NCBI GenBank assembly: GCA_038125725.1
Contig: JAYPEK010000024.1
Coordinates: 1 to 61,143 of the forward strand
Source: TMED8 sp038125725
Lineage (GTDB): Bacteria; Pseudomonadota; Alphaproteobacteria; Rhodospirillales; Casp-alpha2
Direction: 5' to 3'
DNA: 61,143 nt
Part shown: in pieces, positions 40,894 through 49,935 of the stretch
Numbering within the stretch: the first letter of the stretch is position 1
How the letters are laid out: each line of letters starts with the position of its first letter
Program-made: the position numbers and the translations under genes
Notes under the pieces: model-generated
Told to the model about the DNA's origin: nothing
What the model saw: the letters and a program-made list of their open reading frames with translations, nothing else
The model's database searches: none

Positions 40894-41613
40894 ATGAGCG
40901 ACGATCCGAAAGTTCCCGACCGCGCGGCTTCCGCCGGTGTCGATGCCTTCCTGCAGAAGGCCGCCGCCATTCCCAAGGGGAAGGCGCCGGGCTCCGGCGG
41001 GCGGTTGTTGTTCGGGCTCGACGCCACCGCCAGCCGCCAGCCCACGTGGGACCGGGCGGCGCATATCCAGGCCGAGATGTTCCAGGCCGCCTCGTCCTTG
41101 GGCGGGCTCGATATCCAGTTGGCCTTCTTCCGCGGCTTCGGCGAATTCAAGGTCAGTCCCTGGACCTCGAACGGCCCGGAACTGCTCAGGCTGATGACGT
41201 CGGTCACCTGCCTGGCCGGCGAGACGCAGGTGGCCAAGGTTTTGAAGCATGCGCGTAACGAACAGAAGCGGCGCAAGATCGATGCGCTGGTCTATGTCGG
41301 CGACTGCTTCGAGGAGGATATCGACGCCGTCGGCGCCGTCGCCGGCGAGTTGGGCCTGCTGGGGCTGCCCTGCTTCATGTTCCATGAAGGAGCCGACCAA
41401 CTGGCGGCCTTTGCCTTTCAGCAGATCGCCAAGCTGTCGGGCGGCGCCTATTTCAGTTTCGATGCCGCCTCGGCGCAGACGCTGACGGAACTGCTGCGCG
41501 CGGTCGCGGTCTATGCCAGCGGCGGTTTCCAGGCGCTCAAGGATCACAGCCGTTCGGGCGGCGGAGAGGTGCGCCAGATCACCGACCAGCTCGCGCGTCA
41601 CCGGAACGGCTAG
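40894..41613 (+). CDS. VWA-like protein upstream of the J-protein gene
   Basis: About 239 residues. The segment LLFGLDATASRQPTWDRAAH has the D-x-T/S-x-S flavour of a von Willebrand A MIDAS, and ALVYVGDCFEEDID and GADQLAAFAF follow the VWA order. It is cytosolic. The ATG at 40894 starts MSDDPKVPD; the ribosome site is weak. It forms a tight unit with the membrane J-protein 15 bp downstream, which suggests a joint chaperone or assembly role, though no partner is known. Confidence 0.75.
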   Translation: MSDDPKVPDRAASAGVDAFLQKAAAIPKGKAPGSGGRLLFGLDATASRQPTWDRAAHIQAEMFQAASSLGGLDIQLAFFRGFGEFKVSPWTSNGPELLRLMTSVTCLAGETQVAKVLKHARNEQKRRKIDALVYVGDCFEEDIDAVGAVAGELGLLGLPCFMFHEGADQLAAFAFQQIAKLSGGAYFSFDAASAQTLTELLRAVAVYASGGFQALKDHSRSGGGEVRQITDQLARHRNG

Positions 41614-41628
41614 GGCGGGGGAGCGGGC

Positions 41629-42375
41629 GTGCCCTATCTGATCCTCGGTATCGCCTTGCTGGCCGGCTTTCTGCTGGCCGGGCGCTGGTATGCGACGGCC
41701 GACCCGCGCACCCTGATCAAGGTGCTGAAGTGGGGGCTGGTCGGCCTGGTCGGCGCCATTGCGCTGTTTTTCGTCTTCACCGGCAGGCTTGGCTGGGCCA
41801 TCGCCACGTTGCCGGCACTGATTCCTTGGTTCCTGCGCATGCGCAGCGTGGCGCGCATGGCCAAGACCTTCCACCGCATGTCGCAGGCCGGCACAGGGTC
41901 GGCTTCGGCCGGCGAAAGCTCCAGCGTCGAAACCCGGTTTCTGCGCATGACCCTCGATCATGCCAGCGGCGAGATGGCTGGCGAGGTCATCGCCGGGCCG
42001 TTCGCCGGGCGCGCCATGGGGGCGTTGTCATTCGGCGAATTGATGACGTTGCTGAACGAATGCCGGCTGGAAGACGACGAATCGGCGCGCCTGGTGGAGG
42101 CCTATCTGGAGCGCGAGTTCCCCGATTGGCGCGAACGCGCGCAGGCCGGCGAGGCGCCCGGTGGCCAAGGGGGCGGCCATGCCGGTTCCTCCGGGACCAT
42201 GGACCGGGCCGAGGCGTTGCAGATTCTCGGCCTTGACGAATCCGCCAGCGCCACCGACATCAAGGAGGCGCACCGCCGCCTGATCGCCGGCCTGCATCCC
42301 GATCACGGCGGCTCCGACTACCTGGCGGCGCAGATCAACCGGGCCAAGGACGTGCTCTTGAAAGGCAAATCATGA
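41629..42375 (+). CDS. Membrane-anchored J-domain protein (type III, Tim14/Pam18-like)
   Basis: 248 residues: two N-terminal membrane helices (about 2-17 and 36-65), a middle domain (about 95-160) and a C-terminal J-domain (about 193-248) with the HPD motif in LHPDHGGSDYLA. The placement of the J-domain at the C-terminus after membrane helices is the DjlA/Tim14 layout. It would recruit DnaK to the inner membrane. GTG 41629 start after GGGGGAG. Overlaps the next gene by four bases. Confidence 0.87.
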   Translation: MPYLILGIALLAGFLLAGRWYATADPRTLIKVLKWGLVGLVGAIALFFVFTGRLGWAIATLPALIPWFLRMRSVARMAKTFHRMSQAGTGSASAGESSSVETRFLRMTLDHASGEMAGEVIAGPFAGRAMGALSFGELMTLLNECRLEDDESARLVEAYLEREFPDWRERAQAGEAPGGQGGGHAGSSGTMDRAEALQILGLDESASATDIKEAHRRLIAGLHPDHGGSDYLAAQINRAKDVLLKGKS

Positions 42376-42731
42376 CCGACACAGCTCGCATCAGCGTCTA
42401 TCACGCCCATGTCTATTTCCGTGACGCCGAGGAGCGCGCGACGGCGGCTTGGCTGCGCGAGGAGCTGGCGGCGCGATTCGACGTGCAATTGGGGCGCTGG
42501 CGCGATCAGCCGGTGGGGCCGCACCCATTGCCCATGTACCAGGCGGCTTTCGAGCCCGCCGAGTTCGAAAGGATCGTGCCCTGGCTGATGCTCAACCAGG
42601 CCGGCCTGACCATCCTCGTGCACCCGGAAACCGGCGAGGACGTGGCCGATCACCGCGACCGTTCCATGTGGCTCGGCGAACGCCTGGAGCTCAATCTCTC
42701 GGTTCTTGAACCGGCCGCCGAAACAGCCTGA
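42372..42731 (+). CDS. DOPA 4,5-dioxygenase family protein
   Basis: 119 residues with the small DOPA-dioxygenase fold: YHAHVYF (10-16, first His ligands), HPLPMYQAAF and GLTILVHPETG, and WLGERLELNLSVL at the end. Fungal homologues cleave DOPA, but most bacterial ones are uncharacterised. It starts within the J-protein stop (ATGA), so it is coupled. Its physiological role here is unknown. Confidence 0.85.
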   Translation: MTDTARISVYHAHVYFRDAEERATAAWLREELAARFDVQLGRWRDQPVGPHPLPMYQAAFEPAEFERIVPWLMLNQAGLTILVHPETGEDVADHRDRSMWLGERLELNLSVLEPAAETA

Positions 42732-42854
42732 AACAACCGCCGCAAGCGGCAACAAAACCGTTACAATCCCATATGTTGCGGGCTCCGATGGCCTGTGGCA
42801 CAAAGGCGGCAGATTCGGCACCCCGCCGACCACGAATTTGCCGAGGGGCGCAGC

Positions 42855-43724
42855 ATGGTCCAACCCATTCGCAAGGCTGTTTTTCCGGTTGCCGGCCTGG
42901 GCACGCGCTTCCTGCCGGCCACCAAGGTGATGCCTAAGGAGATGCTGACCATCGTCGACAAGCCGCTGATTCAATACGCGGTGGAAGAGGCGATGGAGGC
43001 CGGCATTCAGGAATTCGTGCTGGTTACCGGCCGCGGCAAGCACCTGATGGAAGACCATTTCGACCATGCCTACGAGCTGGAGGCGATCCTGGCCGAGCGC
43101 GGCAAGGAAGCGGAACTGGAGGCCGTCGAACGTGTGGCTCCGGACCCGGGCAAGCTCGCCTATACCCGCCAGCGCCGGCCGCTCGGTCTCGGCCACGCGG
43201 TCTGGTGCGCGCGTCAGTTCATCGCCGGCGATCCGTTCGCGGTGCTTTTGCCGGACGACCTGATCCAGGCCCAGCCCGGTTGTTTGAAGCAAATGGTCGC
43301 GGCATACGAGGAAGTGGGCGGCAATATCGTCGCGGTCGAGGACGTACCGCGCGAACACACCGACCGCTACGGCATTCTCGATGTCGCCGAGGACGACGGC
43401 CACTTGGCCCGCGCCCAGGGCTTGGTGGAAAAGCCGTCGCCCGACACCGCGCCGTCGACGCTCTCCATCATCGGCCGCTACATCCTGCAGCCGGAAGTGT
43501 TCGAGCATCTGAACAAGTTCGAGACCGGTGCCGGCGGCGAGATCCAACTCACCGACGCCATGGCCAAGACGGTCGGCGACATTCCGCTGCATGGGTTGCG
43601 GTTCAAGGGCCGCCGCTTCGATTGCGGCACCAAGATCGGTTTCGTGTCGGCCAACGTCGCCTTCGCCGCCGCTCGCGACGATCTGCGCGGCGACATCCGA
43701 GAGGTTTTGAAGGACATTATTTAA
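42855..43724 (+). CDS. galU: UTP-glucose-1-phosphate uridylyltransferase
   Basis: 289 residues. Nucleotidyltransferase signature GLGTRFLPATKVMPKEM (14-30), GRGKHLMEDHFD, LGLGHAVWCAR, LLPDDL, GEIQLTDAM and KGRRFDCGTKIGF are all standard for GalU. It makes UDP-glucose from UTP and glucose-1-phosphate. GAGGGG at six bases fixes the start at 42855. It is first in a set with ugd and a phosphohexomutase. Confidence 0.95.
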   Translation: MVQPIRKAVFPVAGLGTRFLPATKVMPKEMLTIVDKPLIQYAVEEAMEAGIQEFVLVTGRGKHLMEDHFDHAYELEAILAERGKEAELEAVERVAPDPGKLAYTRQRRPLGLGHAVWCARQFIAGDPFAVLLPDDLIQAQPGCLKQMVAAYEEVGGNIVAVEDVPREHTDRYGILDVAEDDGHLARAQGLVEKPSPDTAPSTLSIIGRYILQPEVFEHLNKFETGAGGEIQLTDAMAKTVGDIPLHGLRFKGRRFDCGTKIGFVSANVAFAAARDDLRGDIREVLKDII

Positions 43725-43781
43725 TCGGAGGCCCGCCGCACCGGTTTCGGCACAGGGCCTGAATCAGGAGATTGTTTTTCC

Positions 43782-45119
43782 ATGCGCATCGCCATGATCG
43801 GCACCGGTTACGTCGGACTCGTATCGGGTGCCTGTTTCTCAGAATTCGGTGTCGACGTCATTTGCGTCGACAAGGACACCGCCAAGATCGACATGCTGAA
43901 AGCCGGCCAGATGCCCATCTACGAGCCCGGCCTGGATGCTTTGGTGAAGCAGAACGTCGATGCCGGTTCCCTCAGCTTCACCACCGACCTGCCGTCGGCG
44001 GTCAAGGACGCGGATGCGGTGTTCATTGCCGTCGGCACGCCGAGCCGGCGCGGCGACGGCCATGCGGACCTCTCTTACGTCTATGCCGCCGCCAAGGAAA
44101 TCGCCGAGGCCATGGACGGCTATACCGTGGTGGTGACCAAATCGACGGTGCCGGTCGGTACCGGCCGCGAGGTGGAGCGGATCATCGCCGAAACACGGCC
44201 GGACGCCGACTTCGACGTGGTCTCCAACCCGGAATTCCTGCGCGAGGGTTCGGCCATCGAGGACTTCATGCGGCCCGACCGGGTGGTCATCGGCACCAAG
44301 AGCGAACGCGCGCGCGAGGTCATGCACGAGCTCTACCGGCCGCTCTATTTGCTGGAAACGCCGATCCTGTTCACCACCCGCCAGACCTCGGAGCTGATCA
44401 AATACGCGGCCAATACGTTCCTGGCCACCAAGATCACCTTCATCAACGAGATCGCCGATCTCTGCGAGGTGGTCGATGCCGACGTGCAGGACGTGGCCAG
44501 GGGCATCGGCCTGGACGGCCGCATCGGGCGCAAGTTCCTGCACGCGGGGCCGGGCTACGGCGGTTCGTGCTTCCCCAAGGACACCCTGGCGCTGGTCAAG
44601 ACGGCGGAAGAGGTCGGCAGCCCCTTGCGCATCGTCGACACCGTCGTCGACATCAACGCCACGCGCAAGCACCGCATGGCGGAGAAGATCATCAAGGCCT
44701 GCGGCGGCGACGTGCAGGGCAAGACCATTGCCATCCTGGGCGTCACCTTCAAGCCCAACACCGACGACATGCGCGATTCGCCGAGCATCGAGATCGTCGC
44801 CGGCCTGCAGGCCGCGGGCGCCACGGTGCGTGCCTACGATCCCGAAGGCATGGAGGAGGCAGGTAAATTCATGGACGGCGTCGATTGGTGCGACGGTGCC
44901 TACGATACTTTGACCGATGCCGATGCGGTGGCCATCGTCACGGAATGGAACCAATTCCGCGCGCTCGACATGAAGCGCGTGAAATCGTTGATGAAGGCGC
45001 CGGTGATGGTCGATCTTCGCAACATCTACGACCCGGACGACATGGCCGAAGCCGGGTTCAGCTATACCTCCATCGGGCGCGCGCCGGTTGCGCCCGGAAC
45101 CGCCGGAGACGCCGCATGA
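43782..45119 (+). CDS. ugd: UDP-glucose 6-dehydrogenase
   Basis: 445 residues: NAD-binding GTGYVGLVSG (7-16), catalytic Lys207 in LIKYAANTF and nucleophile Cys263 in GYGGSCFPKD, with a C-terminal UDP-binding domain (GVTFKPNTDDMRDSPS). It oxidises UDP-glucose to UDP-glucuronate for exopolysaccharide or LPS sugars. It follows galU by 57 bp and its stop overlaps the next gene (ATGA). Confidence 0.96.
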   Translation: MRIAMIGTGYVGLVSGACFSEFGVDVICVDKDTAKIDMLKAGQMPIYEPGLDALVKQNVDAGSLSFTTDLPSAVKDADAVFIAVGTPSRRGDGHADLSYVYAAAKEIAEAMDGYTVVVTKSTVPVGTGREVERIIAETRPDADFDVVSNPEFLREGSAIEDFMRPDRVVIGTKSERAREVMHELYRPLYLLETPILFTTRQTSELIKYAANTFLATKITFINEIADLCEVVDADVQDVARGIGLDGRIGRKFLHAGPGYGGSCFPKDTLALVKTAEEVGSPLRIVDTVVDINATRKHRMAEKIIKACGGDVQGKTIAILGVTFKPNTDDMRDSPSIEIVAGLQAAGATVRAYDPEGMEEAGKFMDGVDWCDGAYDTLTDADAVAIVTEWNQFRALDMKRVKSLMKAPVMVDLRNIYDPDDMAEAGFSYTSIGRAPVAPGTAGDAA

Positions 45120-46501
45120 GTACCGCTCACCCCCTGCATCCGACGATCCTGCGTGAATACGATATCCGCGGCGTCGTCGGCGATACCCTCAACCCCGAAG
45201 ACGTGGAGGCGGCGGCCAAGGCCTACGGCTCCATGCTGGTCGAAGCCGGCGGGGCCTCCATCGTCATCGGCTACGACGGCCGGCTGCATTCGCCGGATCT
45301 GGAGGCGGCTGCCGTGCGCGGGCTGCAATCGACCGGGCTCAAGGTCATCCGCGTCGGGCGCGGGCCAAGCCCGATGTCCTATTTCGGCATACATCACTTC
45401 GGCGCCGACGCCGGCATGATGATCACCGGTTCCCACAACCCGCCCGAATACAACGGCATCAAGATGACCTTCCAGGGCCGTGCCTTCTTTGGCGACGACA
45501 TCCAGGAACTGGGCCGCCGGGCCGCCGCGGGCGCCTTCGTCGAAGGCGAGGGGACGTCCGAAAGCCACGATATCCGTGACGCCTATGCGGCACGCCTGCT
45601 TTCCGACTATGCCGGCGATCGCGCGCTCAAGGTGGCCTGGGATCCAGGCAACGGCGCCGCCGGCGAGATCACCGAGATGCTGACCGCCGGGTTGCCTGGC
45701 GAGCATGTGCTGATCAACGCCGAGATCGACGGCACTTTCCCCAATCACCACCCGGACCCGACGGTGGAGGCCAACCTGGCGCAGTTGAAGGCGGCGGTGG
45801 CCGAGAACGGCTGCGACCTCGGCATTGCCTTCGACGGCGACGGCGACCGCCTGGGCGTCATCGACGGCCAGGGCCGCGTGCTGTGGGGCGATCAGATCCT
45901 GGTGATCCTGGCGCGCGACGTGCTCGCCGACAAAACGGGCGCCACGATCATCGCCGACGTCAAGGCGAGCCGGCTGTTCCAGGACGAAATCACGCGCTTG
46001 GGCGGCGTGCCGTTGCTGTGGCGCACCGGGCATTCGCATATCAAGAAGAAGCTGGCCGAGACCGGCGCGCCGCTGGCCGGCGAAATGAGCGCGCATATCT
46101 TCTTCAAGCACCGTTACTACGGCTACGACGATGCGCTCTACAGCGCCGTGCGGCTGCTGTCGGTACTGGCGCAGGGCACGGAGAGCCTGGCGGAGATACG
46201 TGATTCGCTGCCGCCCTACATGAACACGCCGGAATTGCGCTTCGATTGCGACGAGGACCGCAAGTTCAAGGTGATCGAGGAGGTGCAGGCGCGCCTCGCC
46301 GATGCCGAGGGCGTCGAGGTCAACGACATCGATGGCGTGCGTGTCGAGACCGAGGACGGCTGGTGGCTGCTCCGGGCCTCCAACACCCAGGCGGTGCTGG
46401 TGGCGCGCTGCGAGTCCACCAATGAGGCCGGCCTGGAACGGCTGAAGGCCGCGCTCAGCGACGAGCTGCGTGCCAGCGGTGTCGAACCGCCGGAAATGTA
46501 A
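45116..46501 (+). CDS. Phosphomannomutase/phosphoglucomutase
   Basis: 461 residues of the alpha-D-phosphohexomutase family: catalytic phosphoserine S106 in MITGSHNP, metal loop DGDGDRLG, sugar-binding GEMSAH and phosphate-binding RASNTQ. It interconverts hexose-1- and -6-phosphates, feeding GalU (glucose) or mannose activation. Coupled to ugd by a 4-base overlap. Both substrates are usual for this group, so no single symbol is given. Confidence 0.93.
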   Translation: MSTAHPLHPTILREYDIRGVVGDTLNPEDVEAAAKAYGSMLVEAGGASIVIGYDGRLHSPDLEAAAVRGLQSTGLKVIRVGRGPSPMSYFGIHHFGADAGMMITGSHNPPEYNGIKMTFQGRAFFGDDIQELGRRAAAGAFVEGEGTSESHDIRDAYAARLLSDYAGDRALKVAWDPGNGAAGEITEMLTAGLPGEHVLINAEIDGTFPNHHPDPTVEANLAQLKAAVAENGCDLGIAFDGDGDRLGVIDGQGRVLWGDQILVILARDVLADKTGATIIADVKASRLFQDEITRLGGVPLLWRTGHSHIKKKLAETGAPLAGEMSAHIFFKHRYYGYDDALYSAVRLLSVLAQGTESLAEIRDSLPPYMNTPELRFDCDEDRKFKVIEEVQARLADAEGVEVNDIDGVRVETEDGWWLLRASNTQAVLVARCESTNEAGLERLKAALSDELRASGVEPPEM

Positions 46502-46531
46502 GCATCGATAGGAGAGGGAAGGGAGAGCACT

Positions 46532-47761
46532 TCAGCGCTCGTTCGAGGCCACCTGCACGCCCTTGACCTTGAGTTCCATGCAATCGCGGGAACGTTTTTC
46601 CAGCGCCCGGCAGGCGGCATAGGCAGTCTGCTTACCAAGGCCGTGGATACGCGCCCGGTAGAGCGTATTGCCGCGGCGCGTTTGCAACGGCACCACCTTG
46701 ATGGTGCCGGCGCCGAGATAACGCTCGGCCATCCGCATGGCGTCGCGGGCTGATTTGTAGGCCTGGCTGTATTTGGCATAGGCGCCGACCTGCACGCCCC
46801 AACTGCCGTTGGTGGGCGTCACCTTGCGTGCCGGTGCCGCCTCTCTCGGTTGGGCAGGCTTCGCTGGCGCCGCCTCGGCCATCAACTGGCTCGGCTTGCG
46901 CTTGCCATCCATGATCGCGAAACCCTTGTTCAGGAGCTTGGTCATGATGCGGTTGCGTTGCCGGGAATCGCGGCCGCCGAAGACCACGCCGATCAAGCGC
47001 GTGCCGCGGCGATGGGCCGACGCCACCAGGTTGTAGCCGGCGGCGCGGATGTAACCGGTCTTGATGCCGTCGGTGCCTTCGTAGGTGGTCAGCAGCTTAT
47101 TGTGGTTTTTGTGGTTGCGGCCTTCGTAGTGGAAGCTCTTGGTCGAGAAATAGTGATAGTGGCGCGCGTGGTTCTTCTGCAGGGCGCGCGCCAGGCGCGC
47201 CATGTCGCGCGCGGTGCTCATCTGGCCCCGGTTGGGAAGGCCCGACGCGTTGCGGAACGTGGTGCGTGTCATGTTCAGCCGTCTCGCCATGGCGGTCATC
47301 ATCATGGCGAAGTCGCGCTCGCTCTTGGCCAGGTTCTCGGCCACCACCGTGGCGACGTCGTTGGCGGACTTGGTCACCAGCGCGAGGATCGCCTCCTCGA
47401 CGGTGATGGTCTCTCCGCGCTTCAGACCGAGCCGCGACGCCGGCTGGCGCTGGGCGCGGGCGGAAACATCGAGGCGGGTTTTAAGTGTCCATTTGCCGAC
47501 GTCCAAGGCTTCGAAGACCATGTAGAGGGTCATCATCTTGGTCAGCGACGCCGGGTAATTGCGCGTATCGGTGTTGGTGGCGTGCAGGATTCGGCCGCTT
47601 TCGGCGTCGACGACGATGCTGGCATAACCCGCATGGGCGACTTTCGGCGCCATCGCCGCGAACGCTAGGAAGAGCACGAAAGCCGCGGCTGCCAAGCGTT
47701 TGAGACCGGTCCTGGTGCCGCTTGTTCCGAATCCGTGGCCTCGGTCCGCCCTCAAGTCCAT
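46532..47761 (-). CDS. D-alanyl-D-alanine carboxypeptidase with SPOR domain
   Basis: 409 residues: membrane anchor or signal (about 20-44), peptidase S11 domain with S72-L-T-K75, S132-A-N134 and K234-T-G236, then a Pro/Ala linker and a C-terminal SPOR domain (about 320-405, WGVQVGAYAKYSQAYKSARD). It trims stem pentapeptides in the periplasm; SPOR binds denuded glycan at the septum. The S11-SPOR fusion is common in alphaproteobacteria. GAGGGGC lies just before the start. Confidence 0.93.
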   Translation of the reverse strand: MDLRADRGHGFGTSGTRTGLKRLAAAAFVLFLAFAAMAPKVAHAGYASIVVDAESGRILHATNTDTRNYPASLTKMMTLYMVFEALDVGKWTLKTRLDVSARAQRQPASRLGLKRGETITVEEAILALVTKSANDVATVVAENLAKSERDFAMMMTAMARRLNMTRTTFRNASGLPNRGQMSTARDMARLARALQKNHARHYHYFSTKSFHYEGRNHKNHNKLLTTYEGTDGIKTGYIRAAGYNLVASAHRRGTRLIGVVFGGRDSRQRNRIMTKLLNKGFAIMDGKRKPSQLMAEAAPAKPAQPREAAPARKVTPTNGSWGVQVGAYAKYSQAYKSARDAMRMAERYLGAGTIKVVPLQTRRGNTLYRARIHGLGKQTAYAACRALEKRSRDCMELKVKGVQVASNER

Positions 47762-48026
47762 GCCCCTCGCTTGTCCGCCGGCTTCATGGTGGCCGGGATT
47801 AAAACATGATTCGCGACTCGCGTCTTTAGAAATTTCGCTGCCGAATCAATTGCTTGATAACCGGCCGGCGGTGAAGAAAAGGTTAATCCGAAAACTGCCG
47901 CCGGCAGCGCGCAGGGGTCAGCCAATGGATCGGTATATTTTGACGCGTTGCAAAAATTTCTTGGAATTGGTCGAGATAATTTTTCTAAAAGTTAATAAGT
48001 CATTATAAAACAACAATGAAAATTTT

Positions 48027-48037
48027 GTTGCATTGCA
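48027..48037. promoter_or_regulatory. Upstream operator repeat GTTGCATTGCA
   Basis: First copy of an 11-base direct repeat with a TGC-ATT-GCA core. It ends 10 bp before the -35 of the phasin promoter. The core fits the TGC-N3-GCA sites bound by PhaR repressors of phasin genes. Confidence 0.55.
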
Positions 48038-48047
48038 CAAAAAGCGA

Positions 48048-48075
48048 TTGACTTCGGTGCGAATGGAGCTATATT
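48048..48075 (+). promoter_or_regulatory. Phasin gene promoter
   Basis: TTGACT (48048-48053), a 16-base spacer and TATATT (48070-48075). It is flanked on both sides by copies of the GTTGCATTGCA repeat and sits 78 bp before the phasin start. Confidence 0.65.
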
Positions 48076-48087
48076 CGACGCATGAAT

Positions 48088-48098
48088 GTTGCATTGCA
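48088..48098. promoter_or_regulatory. Downstream operator repeat GTTGCATTGCA
   Basis: Second copy of the 11-base repeat, 12 bp after the -10 and 61 bp from the first copy (about six helical turns). Here it is part of a near-perfect dyad TGTTGCA-T-TGCAGCA. It lies where a bound repressor would block transcription. Confidence 0.55.
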
Positions 48099-48152
48099 GC
48101 ATTTGAAATTCACGAGCCCCGCCATTCGGGGCGTCGAAACGGAGATTAAGAA

Positions 48153-48704
48153 ATGACCACCACCAAGAAGCCCGCGCCGAAAGCCGCGACCAGTGCGACC
48201 GAGACCGTCGAAGCCGCTGTCGCCGCCGGCAAGGAAACCGTCGAAACTGTCGTCAAGGTGAGCACCGAAGCCGCCACCAAGGGCGTCGAGAAGGCCGTGG
48301 CCGTTGGCCAGGAACAGGTTGCCGCCGCCGTTAAGGCCGGCACCGAAGCCTTCAAGAACTACGAGGAAGTGATCGCCTTCGGTAAGGAAAACGTCGACGC
48401 CGTCGTTCAGGCCAATGCGCTGTTCGTCAAGGGCGTGCAGACCCTGAACCAGGAGATCTTCGCCATCGCCCAGGCCGCCCTGGAAGAGAACGCCGAACTG
48501 ACCAAGAAGGTTCTCGGCTGCAAGACCGTCCAGGAAGCCGTCGCCATCCAGAGCGACGTGATGAAAGCGAACTACGACAAGGCCGTGACCGAAAGCCGCA
48601 AGATCACCGACATGACGGTGAAGCTGGCCGAAGACGCCGCCGCGCCGATCGCCAAGCGCGTCAACTTCACGGTCGAGAAATTCACCAAAGAGCTTGCTGC
48701 CTGA
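48153..48704 (+). CDS. Phasin (polyhydroxyalkanoate granule protein)
   Basis: 183 residues, all-helical and Ala/Val/Lys-rich. An N-terminal Lys/Ala segment (TTTKKPAPKAA) is followed by long amphipathic helices and the phasin core (FKNYEEVIAFGKENVDAVVQ, then ALEENAELTKKVL and VKANYDKAVTESRKI). It coats PHA granules and controls their size and number. The predicted PhaR-type operators upstream support this. A strong terminator follows. Confidence 0.92.
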   Translation: MTTTKKPAPKAATSATETVEAAVAAGKETVETVVKVSTEAATKGVEKAVAVGQEQVAAAVKAGTEAFKNYEEVIAFGKENVDAVVQANALFVKGVQTLNQEIFAIAQAALEENAELTKKVLGCKTVQEAVAIQSDVMKANYDKAVTESRKITDMTVKLAEDAAAPIAKRVNFTVEKFTKELAA

Positions 48705-48742
48705 CCTTCTATCCCCCCAATCGGATTGGGCAGCCAGATAGA

Positions 48743-48780
48743 ACGCCCGGTGGGTCCTCCCCCCACCGGGCGTTTGCCTT
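48743..48780 (+). terminator. Terminator after the phasin gene
   Basis: Perfect 12-bp stem ACGCCCGGTGGG (48743-48754) / CCCACCGGGCGT (48762-48773) with a 7-base loop, followed by TTGCCTTTT. Confidence 0.8.
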
Positions 48781-48816
48781 TTGCGTTTCCATAAGCTTTC
48801 CGCCACTCTCTGGCGC

Positions 48817-49803
48817 ATGGTGTTGCGCCTGACCATGACCTGCTGGAACTACGACCGCGTTGAGCCTTTGCTCGACGGCCGGGTCTCCATTCCCGGCGTC
48901 GAACTCGATTGCACCGTCCAGTATCCCACCCAGACCTTCGCCCGCGCCTTCACCGACGCGCCGGCCGATATCTCCGAGCTTTCCGCCTCCACCTACGTGA
49001 TGCAGGTGGCTCGCGGCGACTGCCCTTACGTGGCGGTGCCGGCCTTCGTGTCGCGCGCCTTTCGCCACGGCGGCTTTTACGTGCGGGCCGGGAGCGGCAT
49101 TGCGAGCCCCAAAGAGCTGGAAGGGCGTCTGGTCGGCGTGCCTGAATACCAGATGACTATGGCGCTCTGGGCGCGCGGTCTGTTGGCCGACGACTTCGGC
49201 GTCGATACCGACAAGCTCCGTTACCGCACCGGCGGCACCAACGTAGCCGGGCGTAAGGAGCGCTTGGCGCTCGAGCTGCCGGCGCACATGGACGTGGCAC
49301 CCATCGAGCCTACGCGCACCCTTAACGAGTTGCTGGTGGCGGGCGAACTGGATGCGCTGATCGCGCCCGGGCCGCCGACGGCCTTTACCGAAGGCGATCC
49401 GACCATCAAGCGGCTGTTCGACGATCCCAAAGGGGCCGAGCGCGACTACTACCGCCGCACCGGCATTTTCCCGATCATGCACCTGATCGGCATCCGAAAA
49501 AGCTTGGCCGACGACCATCCCGGCCTGGCGCGCGCCGTCTATGGCGCCTTCGTGGAAGCCCGGCGCATCGCCATGGATGAGCTTGCCGTCACCGCCACGG
49601 CGTCGGCGAACCGCATCCACCTGCCGTGGCTGGCGACGGAATGGGAACAGACCCGCGACCTCATGGGGGACGACTTCTGGCCCTACGGGGTGAGCGCTAA
49701 CCTCAAGGATTTACAGGCGCTTTGCCGCTATTCCCTGGCCCAACACCTTGCGCCGAAAGCGCTCGAACCGGCGGCGCTGTTCCATCCCGAGACCGTCGAT
49801 TAG
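48817..49803 (+). CDS. 4,5-dihydroxyphthalate decarboxylase-like protein
   Basis: About 328 residues with a periplasmic-binding-like fold but no signal peptide. LTMTCWNYDRVEPLLDGRV at the N-terminus and SELSASTYVMQVARGD, GVPEYQMTMALWARG and HLIGIRKSLADDHPGL further on match proteins annotated as 4,5-dihydroxyphthalate decarboxylase. Most members are uncharacterised, and the reaction should not be taken as proven; no phthalate genes are near. The start at 48817 is chosen by homology pattern; the ribosome site is weak. Confidence 0.75.
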   Translation: MVLRLTMTCWNYDRVEPLLDGRVSIPGVELDCTVQYPTQTFARAFTDAPADISELSASTYVMQVARGDCPYVAVPAFVSRAFRHGGFYVRAGSGIASPKELEGRLVGVPEYQMTMALWARGLLADDFGVDTDKLRYRTGGTNVAGRKERLALELPAHMDVAPIEPTRTLNELLVAGELDALIAPGPPTAFTEGDPTIKRLFDDPKGAERDYYRRTGIFPIMHLIGIRKSLADDHPGLARAVYGAFVEARRIAMDELAVTATASANRIHLPWLATEWEQTRDLMGDDFWPYGVSANLKDLQALCRYSLAQHLAPKALEPAALFHPETVD

Positions 49804-49858
49804 CGCCGGCGCCGATGCGTCCGGCGCAAAACCCTTATGATTCCTTGCATGAGGGCTT

Positions 49859-49886
49859 TTGCGGACGGCCATTCATCCCATATTAT
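49859..49886 (+). promoter_or_regulatory. Predicted clpS promoter
   Basis: TTGCGG (49859-49864), 16-base spacer, TATTAT (49881-49886), about 50 bp before the clpS start in an otherwise GC-rich intergenic region. Confidence 0.45.
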
Positions 49887-49935
49887 AATGGAAACGGTTT
49901 GAGTTTTGGCAGTCCTGGAGAACCCTGGGAGAACC

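Larger units (their letters stand above)
47762..48152. promoter_or_regulatory. Control region between dac-type gene and phasin
   Basis: 391 bp without a gene. The right half is AT-rich and contains the phasin promoter and a pair of TGC-N3-GCA operators. The left part should hold the promoter of the carboxypeptidase gene, but I see no clear match. Confidence 0.5.
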
